A DNA stretch of 64,000 bases, from assembly GCF_900163665.1 (NCBI RefSeq), contig NZ_FUIA01000016.1:186001-250000 (forward strand), given 5' to 3'. The notes beneath the pieces are model-generated. The model was not told the DNA's origin. It saw only the letters and a program-made list of their open reading frames with translations, and made no database searches. Positions 9,232 through 18,147 of this stretch are shown in pieces. Numbering within the stretch: the first letter of the stretch is position 1; each line of letters starts with the position of its first letter. This DNA comes from Frigoribacterium sp. JB110. GTDB lineage: Bacteria; Actinomycetota; Actinomycetes; Actinomycetales; Microbacteriaceae. Position numbers and translations under genes: made by a program.

Positions 9232-11346
9232 GTGGCACAAGACGTGCTCACCGACCTCAAGAAGGTCCGCAACATCGGCATCATGGCGCACATCGATGCC
9301 GGCAAGACGACGACGACCGAGCGCATCCTGTACTACACGGGTGTGAACCACAAGATCGGCGAGACCCACGACGGTGGCGCGACGACTGACTGGATGGAGC
9401 AGGAGCAGGAGCGCGGCATCACGATCACGTCTGCCGCCGTGACCTGCTTCTGGGACGACAACCAGATCAACATCATCGACACCCCGGGTCACGTCGACTT
9501 CACCGTCGAGGTGGAGCGTTCGCTCCGCGTCCTCGACGGTGCTGTTGCCGTCTTCGACGGCAAGGAGGGCGTGGAGCCGCAGTCGGAGACGGTCTGGCGT
9601 CAGGCCGACAAGTACAACGTGCCCCGCATCTGCTTCGTCAACAAGATGGACAAGCTGGGCGCCGACTTCTACTTCACGGTCGACACCATCATCAACAAGC
9701 TGAAGGCCACCCCGCTTGTGATGCAGCTGCCGATCGGCAGCGAGAGCGACTTCGTCGGCGTCGTCGACCTGCTGCACATGAAGGCTCTCGTGTGGCACGG
9801 TGACGCCAAGGGCGATGTGACCATGGGCGCCGCGTACGAGACGCAGGAGATCCCCGCAGACCTGCAGGTCAAGGCCGAGGAGTACCGCCAGAAGCTGATC
9901 GAGGCCGTCGCTGAGACGGACGACGAGCTGATGGAGAAGTACTTCGGCGGCGAGGACCTCACGGTCGATGAGCTGAAGGCGGGTATCCGCAAGCTCACGA
10001 TCGCGGGCGACGCGTACCCGGTGCTGTGCGGTTCGGCATTCAAGAACCGCGGCGTTCAGCCGATGCTCGACGCAGTCGTCGACTTCCTGCCTGGCCCGCT
10101 CGACGTGCCGGCCATCGAGGCGCACGACCCGAAGGACGAGGAGAAGATCATCGAGCGTCACTCCGACGCCGAAGAGCCCTTCGCCGCCCTCGCATTCAAG
10201 GTCGTCTCGCACCCGTTCTTCGGTCGCCTGACGTATGTGCGCGTGTACTCCGGTCATCTCGACTCGGGTGCGCAGATCATCAACTCGACCAAGGGCAAGA
10301 AGGAGCGCATCGGGAAGATCTTCCAGATGCACGCCAACAAGGAGAACCCGGTCGAGTCGGTCACCGCTGGCCACATCTACGCGGTCATCGGGCTCAAGGA
10401 CACCACGACAGGTGACACCCTGAGCGACCCGAACTCGCAGGTCGTGCTCGAGTCGATGACGTTCCCTGAGCCGGTGATCGAGGTCGCCATCGAGCCGAAG
10501 ACCAAGGCCGACCAGGAGAAGCTCGGCGTCGCCATCCAGAAGATGGCGGAAGAGGACCCGACGTTCCGCGTCGAGAACAACGCCGAGACCGGTCAGACCA
10601 CGGTCAAGGGCATGGGCGAGCTGCACCTCGACATCATCGTCGATCGCATCAAGCGCGAGTTCCGCGTCGAGGCGAACGTCGGCAAGCCCCAGGTGGCGTA
10701 CCGCGAGACGATCCGCAAGGCCGTCGACCGCCATGACTACACGCACAAGAAGCAGACCGGTGGTTCCGGCCAGTTCGCGAAGATCCAGTTCAAGATCGAG
10801 CCGCTCGAGGTTGAGGGCGACAAGATCTACGAGTTCGTGAACTCCGTCACCGGCGGTCGCATCCCGCGTGAGTACATCCCGTCGATCGACGCCGGCTTCC
10901 AGGACGCCATGAACGTCGGCATCCTCGCCGGCTACCCCATGGTGGGCGTGAAGGCGACGCTGAACGACGGCCAGTCGCACGACGTCGACTCCTCGGAGAT
11001 GGCGTTCAAGATCGCCGGCTCGATGGGCTTCAAGGAGGCCATCCAGAAGGCGGGCCCCGTGCTGCTCGAGCCGCTCATGGCGGTCGAGGTGCGTACTCCT
11101 GAGGAGTACATGGGCGACGTCATCGGCGACCTGAACTCGCGTCGCGGTCAGGTGCAGTCGATGGAGGACGGCCAGGGCGTCAAGGTCGTCTCGGCCCTCG
11201 TCCCCCTCTCGAGCATGTTCGGCTACATCGGCGATCTGCGCTCGAAGACCTCGGGCCGTGCGGTCTACTCGATGGAGTTCCACAGCTACGCCGAGGTTCC
11301 GAAGGCTGTCGCCGACGAGATCATCCAGAAGGGCAAGGGCGAGTAG
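9232..11346 (+). CDS. fusA: elongation factor G
   Basis: 704 residues, typical of EF-G, the GTPase that drives ribosomal translocation. Visible GTPase motifs: G1 [19 protein letters not shown], the switch II region [20 protein letters not shown] and [10 protein letters not shown]. The C-terminal domain IV/V signature [10 protein letters not shown] is present. GTG 9232 is chosen because AAGGA lies 8 nt ahead and the protein then begins [20 protein letters not shown]; the open frame back to 9061 only overlaps rpsG. There are 94 nt between rpsG and fusA without a promoter I can identify. Confidence 0.99.
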   Translation: MAQDVLTDLKKVRNIGIMAHIDAGKTTTTERILYYTGVNHKIGETHDGGATTDWMEQEQERGITITSAAVTCFWDDNQINIIDTPGHVDFTVEVERSLRVLDGAVAVFDGKEGVEPQSETVWRQADKYNVPRICFVNKMDKLGADFYFTVDTIINKLKATPLVMQLPIGSESDFVGVVDLLHMKALVWHGDAKGDVTMGAAYETQEIPADLQVKAEEYRQKLIEAVAETDDELMEKYFGGEDLTVDELKAGIRKLTIAGDAYPVLCGSAFKNRGVQPMLDAVVDFLPGPLDVPAIEAHDPKDEEKIIERHSDAEEPFAALAFKVVSHPFFGRLTYVRVYSGHLDSGAQIINSTKGKKERIGKIFQMHANKENPVESVTAGHIYAVIGLKDTTTGDTLSDPNSQVVLESMTFPEPVIEVAIEPKTKADQEKLGVAIQKMAEEDPTFRVENNAETGQTTVKGMGELHLDIIVDRIKREFRVEANVGKPQVAYRETIRKAVDRHDYTHKKQTGGSGQFAKIQFKIEPLEVEGDKIYEFVNSVTGGRIPREYIPSIDAGFQDAMNVGILAGYPMVGVKATLNDGQSHDVDSSEMAFKIAGSMGFKEAIQKAGPVLLEPLMAVEVRTPEEYMGDVIGDLNSRRGQVQSMEDGQGVKVVSALVPLSSMFGYIGDLRSKTSGRAVYSMEFHSYAEVPKAVADEIIQKGKGE

Positions 11347-11369
11347 ACTCGCCAGCCCCTTTGGCCAAC

Positions 11370-11398
11370 GGGTGGGCCGTTCGTATGACGGCCCACCC
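11370..11398 (+). terminator. hairpin between fusA and tuf
   Basis: Eleven-bp perfect stem GGGTGGGCCGT/ACGGCCCACCC with a 7-nt loop, 24 nt after the fusA stop. It is followed by gcgaaaac rather than T-residues, so partial termination or a processing site is more likely than full termination. Confidence 0.55.
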
Positions 11399-11424
11399 GC
11401 GAAAACTTCACACTGACTGTCTAT

Positions 11425-11430
11425 TAGACT
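11425..11430 (+). promoter_or_regulatory. possible internal -10 box for tuf
   Basis: TAGACT lies in an unusually AT-rich patch between the fusA hairpin and tuf. No good -35 at 17 bp is present. A separate tuf promoter would explain the 157-bp gap. Confidence 0.4.
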
Positions 11431-11503
11431 GAAATCACCCATGTAGCAGGCCGGTCGCAATCCGGTGCCCGGTGCTGTTACTCGACCGTCCTAGGAGGAC
11501 ATA

Positions 11504-12697
11504 GTGGCTAAGGCCAAGTTCGAGCGGACCAAGCCGCACGTCAACATCGGTACGATCGGGCACGTCGACCACGGCAAGACGACGCTGACTGCCGCGATCT
11601 CGAAGGTGCTTGCGGAGAAGTTCCCGTCGAATGTCAACGTGCTGCGCGACTTCGGCTCGATCGACTCTGCTCCTGAGGAGCGCCAGCGCGGCATCACGAT
11701 CAACATCTCGCACGTCGAGTACGAGACCCCGCAGCGTCACTACGCGCACGTCGACGCCCCGGGTCACGCTGACTACATCAAGAACATGATCACGGGTGCC
11801 GCCCAGATGGACGGCGCGATCCTCGTGGTCGCTGCGACTGATGGTCCGATGGCTCAGACGCGTGAGCACGTCCTTCTCGCCAAGCAGGTCGGCGTTCCCT
11901 ACCTGCTCGTCGCCCTGAACAAGTGCGACATGGTCGATGACGAGGAGATCCTGGAGCTCGTCGAGCTCGAGGTTCGCGAGCTGCTGTCGTCGCAGGACTT
12001 CGACGGTGACAACGCACCCGTCATCAAGGTCTCGGGCTACCAGGCGCTTCAGGGCGAGGAGAAGTGGGTCAACTCGATCGTCGAGCTCATGGAAGCCGTC
12101 GACAGCTCGATCCCCGACCCGGTTCGTGACCGCGACAAGCCGTTCCTGATGCCGATCGAGGACGTCTTCACGATCACCGGTCGTGGCACGGTCGTCACCG
12201 GTCGCGCCGAGCGCGGCACCCTCAAGATCAACTCCGAGATCGAGATCGTCGGCATCCGCAACACCCAGAAGACCACGGTCACGGGTATCGAGATGTTCCA
12301 CAAGCAGCTCGACGAGGCATGGGCAGGCGAGAACTGTGGTCTGCTGCTTCGCGGTCTGAAGCGTGAGGACGTCGAGCGCGGCCAGGTCGTCGTGAAGCCG
12401 GGTTCGGTTACGCCGCACACCAACTTCACCGGCACCGCCTACATCCTCTCGAAGGACGAGGGCGGCCGTCACAACCCGTTCTACACGAACTACCGCCCGC
12501 AGTTCTACTTCCGCACCACGGACGTCACGGGCGTCATCACGCTGCCCGAGGGCACCGAGATGGTCATGCCGGGCGACACCACTGACATGACGGTCGAGCT
12601 GATCCAGCCGATCGCCATGGAGGACGGTCTCGGCTTCGCGATCCGTGAGGGTGGCCGCACCGTCGGCGCCGGCACGGTGACCAGCATCATCAAGTAA
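11504..12697 (+). CDS. tuf: elongation factor Tu
   Basis: 397 residues, normal for EF-Tu, which delivers aminoacyl-tRNA to the ribosome as a GTP complex. GTPase motifs [25 protein letters not shown] and NKCDMVDD are intact, and domains II and III follow to the conserved end [16 protein letters not shown] start preceded by the strong site CTAGGAGGAC. It is the last gene of the str operon, closed by the terminator at 12714-12744. Confidence 0.99.
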   Translation: MAKAKFERTKPHVNIGTIGHVDHGKTTLTAAISKVLAEKFPSNVNVLRDFGSIDSAPEERQRGITINISHVEYETPQRHYAHVDAPGHADYIKNMITGAAQMDGAILVVAATDGPMAQTREHVLLAKQVGVPYLLVALNKCDMVDDEEILELVELEVRELLSSQDFDGDNAPVIKVSGYQALQGEEKWVNSIVELMEAVDSSIPDPVRDRDKPFLMPIEDVFTITGRGTVVTGRAERGTLKINSEIEIVGIRNTQKTTVTGIEMFHKQLDEAWAGENCGLLLRGLKREDVERGQVVVKPGSVTPHTNFTGTAYILSKDEGGRHNPFYTNYRPQFYFRTTDVTGVITLPEGTEMVMPGDTTDMTVELIQPIAMEDGLGFAIREGGRTVGAGTVTSIIK

Positions 12698-12713
12698 TCA
12701 TCTGATTGCTGAG

Positions 12714-12744
12714 AAGGGCCCGAGCATCACGCTCGGGCCCTTTT
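12714..12744 (+). terminator. intrinsic terminator of the str operon
   Basis: Twelve-bp perfect stem AAGGGCCCGAGC/GCTCGGGCCCTT with loop ATCAC, ending in TTTT. It lies 17 nt after tuf and is one of the few classical intrinsic terminators in the window. Confidence 0.92.
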
Positions 12745-12775
12745 CGCATGCCATGGCGCCGTGAAGCGATGCCCG

Positions 12776-12843
12776 CGAGATGCGCACCTTTTCGACATCC
12801 GGACGTCAGAACCGGCGCATTTCGACGAGGAGTGCGCATCTCG
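12776..12843 (-). repeat. 68-bp palindromic element, copy 2 (reverse)
   Basis: Exactly 68 bp, from CGAGATGCGCACC to GTGCGCATCTCG, with the internal GGCGCATTTCGAC motif placing it in reverse orientation relative to copies 1, 4, 5 and 7. It lies just upstream of the MFS gene and differs from copy 3, on the other side of that gene, at 5 of 68 positions. Confidence 0.85.
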
Positions 12844-12866
12844 GCAGTCGGGTGCGCGGGATCCGC

Positions 12867-12872
12867 GAGAAT
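12867..12872 (+). promoter_or_regulatory. -10-like box for the MFS gene
   Basis: GAGAAT, 7 nt before ATG 12880, matches the spacing of the other leaderless promoters here but lacks the first T of TAnnnT. Confidence 0.4.
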
Positions 12873-12879
12873 GGGGAGG

Positions 12880-14100
12880 ATGCGAGAGTCGTTGGGGCGG
12901 TCAGAGTCGGTGTGGCGCGCGCCCGGCATGCGGGCGCTGCTGGCGATGTCGGCGCTCGGGTTCGCCGGGTACGCGATGCTGCTGCCGACGGCTCCGCTGT
13001 GGGCACGGAGCAGTGGCGCGGACGAAGCCGGCGCGGGGCTCGTCAACGCTGTGCTGATGCTGGCAACGGTTCTCGTGCAGACGACCGTGCCGTGGGCGCT
13101 GCGCACGATCGGGTGGCGCGGCACGATGATCGCAGGGATGCTGCTGCTCGGGGCGCCGTCGGCGCTGTTCATCCTCACGGATGCGCTCTGGGGGATCCTG
13201 GCGCTCTCCGCGGTGCGCGGTGCCGGATTCGCCGTGCTCACCGTGTGCGGGGCGAGCGCCGTGGCACACCTCGTGCCGGAATCCCACCGCGGTCGCGCGA
13301 TCGGGGCCTACGGGCTGTCGATCGCCGTGCCCCAGTTCTTCCTGCTGCCGGTGTCGGCGTGGATCGCCGAATCCGTCGACTTCCGCATCGTGTTCGCGCT
13401 CGGATGCCTGCCGGTGCTCGCTGTGCCGTTCGCCGCGCTGCTCGGCGCCCGCATACACAGAGGCGACGACGCGGTCGAGGAAGGCGCAGGCGCCGCGGAA
13501 GCGATCGGGAGGGGGCGGGTCCTTCTCTCGCTGGCAGTTCCGGCGCTCGTGCTGCTCGCCATCACCACGCCGGGCGGCGCGATCATCTCCTTCGCACCCC
13601 AGTTCGGATACGCGGCGGTCACCGTCGTCGTCGGGCTCTTCGCCTTCACCGGCGTCGCGGCCTTCACGCGATGGCTTGCCGGCGGTCTCGCCGATCAGTT
13701 CGGCCCCCATCGGTTCATCGCACCGCTGCTGATCATCGGCGCCGTCGGGCTCGTCGTGGCGGCGTGGGCCGTGGCCGCACCGGATCGCAGCCCCGTCGCG
13801 CTCGTCGGCGGCATGGTGCTCACAGGGGCCGCGTACGGCGCGCTGCAGAACCTCACGCTCGTCGTGTCGTTCGCCGTGGTGCCGAATCGGCTCCGCGACG
13901 TCGCGAGCACGATCTGGAACATCGGGTTCGACACCGGGACGGGGCTCGGATCCCTTGCCGTCGGCTTCATCGCGGCAGGCACGAGCTTCACCATGGGGCT
14001 GGCGGTGACGGCGGCGTTCTGCCTGGTCGCCGCTGTCGTCTACGGGCTCCGCCTCACCGGCCTGCGCCGCCGAGCCCGCACAGCACCGCCGGCGTTCTAG
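12880..14100 (+). CDS. major facilitator superfamily (MFS) transporter
   Basis: 406 residues with about 12 hydrophobic segments, the standard MFS size and topology; substrate unknown. Between the fourth and fifth helices is VPESHRGRAIGAYGLSIAVP, in the position where drug-exporter MFS proteins have a conserved Arg/Gly loop. The C-terminal half repeats the six-helix pattern and ends with a basic tail RRRARTAPPAF. ATG 12880 (7 nt after GAGAAT) is preferred; ATG 12871 is in frame, and the open frame back to 12706 runs through repeat copy 2 and is rejected. It is a single-gene unit bracketed by two same-orientation 68-bp repeats. Confidence 0.85.
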   Translation: MRESLGRSESVWRAPGMRALLAMSALGFAGYAMLLPTAPLWARSSGADEAGAGLVNAVLMLATVLVQTTVPWALRTIGWRGTMIAGMLLLGAPSALFILTDALWGILALSAVRGAGFAVLTVCGASAVAHLVPESHRGRAIGAYGLSIAVPQFFLLPVSAWIAESVDFRIVFALGCLPVLAVPFAALLGARIHRGDDAVEEGAGAAEAIGRGRVLLSLAVPALVLLAITTPGGAIISFAPQFGYAAVTVVVGLFAFTGVAAFTRWLAGGLADQFGPHRFIAPLLIIGAVGLVVAAWAVAAPDRSPVALVGGMVLTGAAYGALQNLTLVVSFAVVPNRLRDVASTIWNIGFDTGTGLGSLAVGFIAAGTSFTMGLAVTAAFCLVAAVVYGLRLTGLRRRARTAPPAF

Positions 14101-14152
14101 ACCGACGCGCGTGCTCCATCGGGACACCGCGAAACCGCAGACGCAAGCATCG

Positions 14153-14220
14153 CGAGATGCGCACTTTTTCGACATCCGGGCGTCAAAACCGGCGCATCTC
14201 GACGAGAAGTGCGCATCTCG
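14153..14220 (-). repeat. 68-bp palindromic element, copy 3 (reverse)
   Basis: Exactly 68 bp with CGAGATGCGCACTT and AAGTGCGCATCTCG ends and the internal GGCGCATCTCGAC motif. Same orientation as copy 2; the two copies start 1377 bp apart around the MFS gene. Confidence 0.88.
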
Positions 14221-14270
14221 GCAGCCCTGGCGCGGCACCCCACGACTGAGAGGATGACCCGGCGCGACGC

Positions 14271-14370
14271 GATTCGCGCCTGAGCGCGTGCAGCGCAAGG
14301 CGGAGGAGGAAGGCGCATCCTCATGCGCCGACGACGACAACGCCGCGCTGTGCGCGCTCAGGCGCGAATC
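14271..14370. repeat. 100-nt long palindrome with inner hairpin at the end of the UDP-glucose dehydrogenase gene
   Basis: Outer arms of 18 nt are perfectly complementary (GATTCGCGCCTGAGCGCG at 14271-14288 with 14353-14370). Near the centre is a second hairpin, GGCGCAT-CCTC-ATGCGCC. The right arm overlaps the stop codon of the minus-strand gene at 14369, so it may act as its transcription terminator, but no T-run follows. Confidence 0.75.
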
Positions 14371-15673
14371 AGGCGCGGCCCAGGGCTCGGTAGGTCCAGC
14401 CGGCGGAGCGCCACTCGGCGGGGTCGAGGACGTTGCGGCCATCGAAGATCGAGCGGCGGGCGACGAGCTCGGCGGTCTGCTCGGGGTCGAGGTTGCGGAA
14501 CTGACGCCATTCCGTGACGAGTACGACGGCCTCCGCCCCGGTCAGCGCGGACGCGAGCGAGTCGGCGTAGCCGAGCTGCGGATGCGTCCGTGACGCGTTC
14601 GGGATCGCTTCGGGGTCGTAGGCGACGACGTCGGCGCCGAGCTCGTGCAGCCGGGCGGCGACTTCGAGCGCGGGGGAGTCGCGGATGTCATCGCTGTCCG
14701 GCTTGAACGCCAGCCCGAGCACCGCGATTCTGCGGTCGGTCGCGTCGCCGTCGAAGGACTCCGTGACGATGTCGACGAGGCGCTGCCTGCGGCGCAGGTT
14801 GATCTGATCGACCTGCTTCAGGAAGGCGACCGACTCGCCGTTGCCGATCTCCTCGGCGCGGGCGGTGAACGCCCTGATGTCCTTGGGGAGGCAGCCTCCG
14901 CCGAACCCGACGCCGGCGTTGAGGAACTTGCGGCCGATCCTGGTGTCGTGCCCGATCGCGTCGGCGAGCGTGGTCACGTCGGCGCCCGTGGTCTCGGCGA
15001 TCTCCGCCATCGCGTTGATGAACGAGATCTTGGTGGCGAGGAACGCGTTCGCGGAGACCTTCACCAGCTCTGCCGTCGCGTAGTCGGTGACGATTCGCGG
15101 AGTGCTGCGCTCGATGATCGATGCGTACACCTCGTCGAGCAGCGCGACGTCCTCGTCGTGCGTGGCGTCGGCGACGCCGTAGACCAGGCGGTCGGGGTCG
15201 ACGGTGTCCTTCACCGCGTAGCCCTCACGCAGGAACTCGGGGTTCCACGCCAGGCGCGCTCCGGTGTCGGCGATCTCGCCTGCGAGGCGCGCCGCCGTTC
15301 CCACCGGAACGGTCGACTTGCCGGCGACGAGCATGCCGTGGCGCAGATGGGGCCTCAGCGAGGCCATTGCGGCATCGACGTATGTCAGGTCGGCACCGTC
15401 GCCGTCGCGGCTCTGCGGAGTGCCGACGCCGATGAAGTGCACGACCGCATCGGCGATGTCGGCGTAGTCGGTGGAGAAGCGCAGGCGACCGGATGCGAGA
15501 CCCGCCTGCAGCGTCTCAGTGAGTCCCGGTTCGAAGAACGGCGCCTCTCCGGCTGTGAGCTTCGCCACCTTGGCCTCGTCCACATCGATTCCGACGACGT
15601 CGTGCCCGAGCGATGCCATGGCTGCTGCGTGCACGGCACCCAAGGAGCCGCATCCGATGACCGAAACTCGCAT
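14369..15673 (-). CDS. UDP-glucose 6-dehydrogenase family protein
   Basis: 434 residues, typical of UDP-glucose/GDP-mannose dehydrogenases, which oxidise a nucleotide sugar twice with NAD+ to give the uronic acid used in envelope polysaccharides. Seen: N-terminal NAD-binding VIGCGSLGAVHAA, the middle-domain FINAMAEIAE helix, the catalytic cysteine in GVGFGGGCLPKDIRAF (about residue 260), and the C-terminal AVLGLAFKPDSDDIRDSPAL signature. The start ATG has GAGGGAGAACGG ahead of it. No glycosyltransferase or other polysaccharide gene is adjacent. UDP-glucose is the most likely substrate; UDP-ManNAc or GDP-mannose cannot be excluded. Confidence 0.92.
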   Translation of the reverse strand: MRVSVIGCGSLGAVHAAAMASLGHDVVGIDVDEAKVAKLTAGEAPFFEPGLTETLQAGLASGRLRFSTDYADIADAVVHFIGVGTPQSRDGDGADLTYVDAAMASLRPHLRHGMLVAGKSTVPVGTAARLAGEIADTGARLAWNPEFLREGYAVKDTVDPDRLVYGVADATHDEDVALLDEVYASIIERSTPRIVTDYATAELVKVSANAFLATKISFINAMAEIAETTGADVTTLADAIGHDTRIGRKFLNAGVGFGGGCLPKDIRAFTARAEEIGNGESVAFLKQVDQINLRRRQRLVDIVTESFDGDATDRRIAVLGLAFKPDSDDIRDSPALEVAARLHELGADVVAYDPEAIPNASRTHPQLGYADSLASALTGAEAVVLVTEWRQFRNLDPEQTAELVARRSIFDGRNVLDPAEWRSAGWTYRALGRA

Positions 15674-15692
15674 CCGTTCTCCCTCATGTCCT

Positions 15693-15733
15693 GCGCGGGC
15701 GCCCGCGCGGGCGACTCACCTCCGACAACGATA
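15693..15733 (-). promoter_or_regulatory. upstream region of the UDP-glucose dehydrogenase gene
   Basis: On the minus strand TATCGT (15728-15733) is a possible -10, followed in the leader by a perfect 16-nt palindrome GCGCGGGCGCCCGCGC (15693-15708) and then the ribosome-binding site. The palindrome could be an operator or a leader hairpin. Confidence 0.4.
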
Positions 15734-15853
15734 CGGGGTCATGGCAGGCTGATCGGTCCGTCGACTGTGACGTGGGATCAGGGGCCAGGATGTCGCGGTG
15801 CGCGACAGGCGAGACCCGCATGATTACGGGGCGCACAGCGCGACACGCCCGGG

Positions 15854-15883
15854 TTGCAGGAAACCCCGGATCGATGGCAGAAT
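15854..15883 (+). promoter_or_regulatory. S10 operon promoter
   Basis: TTGCAG (15854-15859), an 18-bp spacer and CAGAAT (15878-15883). It is the best match in the 513-bp gap between the UDP-glucose dehydrogenase gene and rpsJ and would start transcription near 15890. Confidence 0.6.
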
Positions 15884-15889
15884 AAACAG

Positions 15890-16186
15890 GTTCGACATTC
15901 TTGTGCCCACTTCGGTGCCGGCGCAGGATCACTGCCAGGGCAGTGCATAGGCGGCGTGGGTTCTTCTGAACCGCGTGACGAGTCTAGGCCGCGGGCAGCA
16001 GGACGATCCACAACCACTTTCGAGCGCGATGAGTCGTGCCCAGGAAGCGGTAGGGCGCTGTACAGCGTCCGGCTGACAGCAGAACAGTGGTGCGAACGCG
16101 TACAGCGCGGCACGTGCCAGGCATGCGAACCGTGTGCCGATGTGCGTCCAATGCCCTCGAGGTACGACGCGAGAAAGAGAGTGAAC
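15890..16186 (+). promoter_or_regulatory. long leader of the S10 operon
   Basis: About 297 nt between the predicted start and rpsJ with no convincing gene. It holds CACTGCC-AG-GGCAGTG (15930-15945) and the 12-nt palindrome CGCTGTACAGCG (16056-16067), and ends with a GAAAGAGAG ribosome-binding site. In E. coli the leader of this operon mediates L4 feedback; this sequence is not obviously related, so an equivalent role is only inferred. The remaining part of the gap, 15734-15853, shows nothing recognisable. Confidence 0.5.
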
Positions 16187-16495
16187 ATGGCGGGACAGAA
16201 GATCCGCATTCGCCTGAAGTCGTATGACCACGCCGGTCTCGACTCCTCGGCGCGCAAGATCGTTGACACGGTCACGCGGGCAGGCGCCCAGGTCGTGGGC
16301 CCGGTGCCCCTTCCTACCGAGAAGAACGTGGTGGCGGTCATTCGTTCGCCCCACAAGTACAAGGACAGCCGCGAGCACTTTGAGATGCGCACGCACAAGC
16401 GTCTCATCGACATCGTCGACCCGACGCCGAAGGCCGTCGACTCGCTCATGCGTCTCGACCTCCCGGCTGACGTCAACATCGAGATCAAGCTCTGA
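16187..16495 (+). CDS. rpsJ: 30S ribosomal protein S10
   Basis: 102 residues, exactly the usual size of uS10, a small-subunit head protein that also serves as NusE in antitermination. Begins [20 protein letters not shown] and contains the [20 protein letters not shown] stretch. The start is ATG 16187, with GAAAGAGAG about 7 nt ahead; the open frame runs back to 15854 but that part is non-coding leader. First gene of the S10 operon, followed after 8 nt by rplC. Confidence 0.99.
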   Translation: MAGQKIRIRLKSYDHAGLDSSARKIVDTVTRAGAQVVGPVPLPTEKNVVAVIRSPHKYKDSREHFEMRTHKRLIDIVDPTPKAVDSLMRLDLPADVNIEIKL

Positions 16496-16503
16496 GGTTC
16501 GAC

Positions 16504-17163
16504 ATGGCTGATATCAACACAAAGACTTCGAAGGGTCTGCTCGGCACCAAGGTCGGCATGACCCAGGTCTGGAACGAAGACGGCAAGCTCATCCCCGTCA
16601 CGGTGATCGAGGTTGCTCCGAACGTCGTGACCCAGGTCCGCACGCCGGAGAAGGACGGCTACAACGCCATCCAGATCGCTGCAGGCGCGATCGACCCGCG
16701 CAAGGTCACCAAGCCCCTCACTGCCCACTTCGAGGCCGCCGGTGTCACGCCGCGTCGCCGCCTCACGGAGATCCGCACCGCTGACGCTGCCGAGTACACA
16801 CTCGGTCAGGAGCTCACGGCCGACGGAGTCTTCGAGACCGGCCAGCTGGTCGACGTCGTCGGGACGAGCAAGGGCAAGGGCACCGCCGGTGTCATGAAGC
16901 GTCACAACTTCTCAGGTGTCGGCGCCTCGCACGGCCAGCACCGCAACCACCGCAAGCCCGGCTCCATCGGTGGCGCGGCGACTCCTGGCCGCGTGTTCAA
17001 GGGCATGCGCATGGCTGGCCGTATGGGCCACGAGCGTGTGACCGTCCTCAACCTCACGGTGCACTCCGTCGACGCCGAGAAGGGTCTGTTGCTCGTCAAG
17101 GGCGCCGTCCCCGGCCCGCGCGGCCGCGCCGTGTACGTCCGCAACGCTGTGAAGGGGGCCTGA
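16504..17163 (+). CDS. rplC: 50S ribosomal protein L3
   Basis: 219 residues, typical uL3, which binds near the 3' end of 23S rRNA early in assembly. Recognisable [20 protein letters not shown] near the start and the central loop [20 protein letters not shown] that reaches toward the peptidyl transferase centre. GGTTCG precedes the ATG rather than a strong Shine-Dalgarno, suggesting coupling to rpsJ. rplD follows 5 nt downstream. Confidence 0.99.
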   Translation: MADINTKTSKGLLGTKVGMTQVWNEDGKLIPVTVIEVAPNVVTQVRTPEKDGYNAIQIAAGAIDPRKVTKPLTAHFEAAGVTPRRRLTEIRTADAAEYTLGQELTADGVFETGQLVDVVGTSKGKGTAGVMKRHNFSGVGASHGQHRNHRKPGSIGGAATPGRVFKGMRMAGRMGHERVTVLNLTVHSVDAEKGLLLVKGAVPGPRGRAVYVRNAVKGA

Positions 17164-17168
17164 GTTAG

Positions 17169-17828
17169 ATGGCTGACTCGACTCTCGCTCTCGACGTCCG
17201 CGACACTGACGGCAAGAAGGTCGGCTCCGTCGACCTGCCCGCCGAGGTGTTCGACGTCAAGACGAACATTCCGCTGATCCACCAGGTCGTCGTCGCGCAG
17301 CAGGCTGCGGCGCGCCAGGGCACCCACTCGACCAAGCGTCGCGGTGAGGTCTCGGGCACCGGTGCGAAGCCGTTCCGCCAGAAGGGCACCGGTCGCGCTC
17401 GTCAGGGCTCGATCCGCCAGCCCGAGCACCGCGGCGGTGGCATCGTGCACGGCCCGAAGCCGCGCGACTACTCGCAGCGCACACCGAAGAAGATGGTCTC
17501 GGCCGCCCTCGCCGGCGCGCTCAGCGACCGTCTGCGCGGGGAGCGCATCCACGTCGTCGACGCGTTCGGCTTCGAGGCGCCCTCGACCAAGGCCGCTGCC
17601 GGCTACATCTCCGCCACTGCCCCGGGCAAGCGCGTCCTCGTCGTGCTCGACCGCACCGACGACTTCAGCTTCCTGAGCGTGCGCAACCTGCCGAGCGTCC
17701 ACATCGTGACGCCGGATCAGGTCAACGCCTACGACGTGATCGTCTCGGACGACATCGTCTTCACCAAGGCCGCCATCGATGCGTTCCTCGCGCTCAAGGT
17801 CGGCGCCGCAGAGGAGGTCTCGGCATGA
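17169..17828 (+). CDS. rplD: 50S ribosomal protein L4
   Basis: 219 residues, normal for uL4, whose extended loop lines the exit tunnel. The loop [20 protein letters not shown] and the downstream [16 protein letters not shown] stretch are intact, which is where macrolide-resistance changes would occur; none is obvious. In E. coli L4 is the feedback regulator of this operon. The end overlaps rplW by 4 nt (ATGA), so translation is coupled. Confidence 0.99.
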   Translation: MADSTLALDVRDTDGKKVGSVDLPAEVFDVKTNIPLIHQVVVAQQAAARQGTHSTKRRGEVSGTGAKPFRQKGTGRARQGSIRQPEHRGGGIVHGPKPRDYSQRTPKKMVSAALAGALSDRLRGERIHVVDAFGFEAPSTKAAAGYISATAPGKRVLVVLDRTDDFSFLSVRNLPSVHIVTPDQVNAYDVIVSDDIVFTKAAIDAFLALKVGAAEEVSA

Positions 17829-18124
17829 CCGCGATCAACAAGGACCCGCGTGACATCATCCTGAAGCCGGTGGTGTCGGAGAAGAGCTACGGGCTCATCG
17901 ACGAGGGCAAGTACACCTTCATCGTCGACCCGAATGCGAACAAGACGGAGATCAAGCTCGCGATCGAGAAGATCTTCGACGTCAAGGTCGCCTCGGTGAA
18001 CACGATCAACCGTGTCGGCAAGTCCCGCCGCACCCGCTTCGGCACAGGCAAGCGCAAGGACACCAAGCGCGCGATTGTCTCGCTCAAGTCGGGCACCATC
18101 GACATCTTCACGGCAGTCGCCTGA
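17825..18124 (+). CDS. rplW: 50S ribosomal protein L23
   Basis: 99 residues, typical uL23, located at the mouth of the exit tunnel where it docks trigger factor and SRP. Motifs [20 protein letters not shown] and [20 protein letters not shown] are clear. ATG start overlaps the rplD stop by 4 nt. rplB begins 23 nt after the stop with AAGGATC ahead of it. Confidence 0.99.
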   Translation: MTAINKDPRDIILKPVVSEKSYGLIDEGKYTFIVDPNANKTEIKLAIEKIFDVKVASVNTINRVGKSRRTRFGTGKRKDTKRAIVSLKSGTIDIFTAVA

Positions 18125-18147
18125 TAGCCGGAAGGATCTGAACAACT

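Noticed and set aside
9178..11460. 760-residue antisense open frame over fusA
   Set aside because: It mirrors the fusA codons in a GC-rich genome and has the Arg/Asp/Leu/Val-rich composition of antisense shadows; it has no domain and no promoter.
12776..12843. 68-bp elements as ordinary terminators
   Set aside because: Some lie upstream of genes or after a separate terminator (copy 2 is behind the tuf terminator), and the conserved internal third motif is not needed for termination.
12706..12879. N-terminal extension of the MFS protein
   Set aside because: It would translate through repeat copy 2 and has no ribosome-binding site; ATG 12880 fits a -10-like box at the common spacing.
12780..14249. 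489-residue frame containing the peptide STSGRQNRRISTR twice
   Set aside because: The repeated peptide is just translation of repeat copies 2 and 3; the middle is an out-of-frame reading of the MFS gene.
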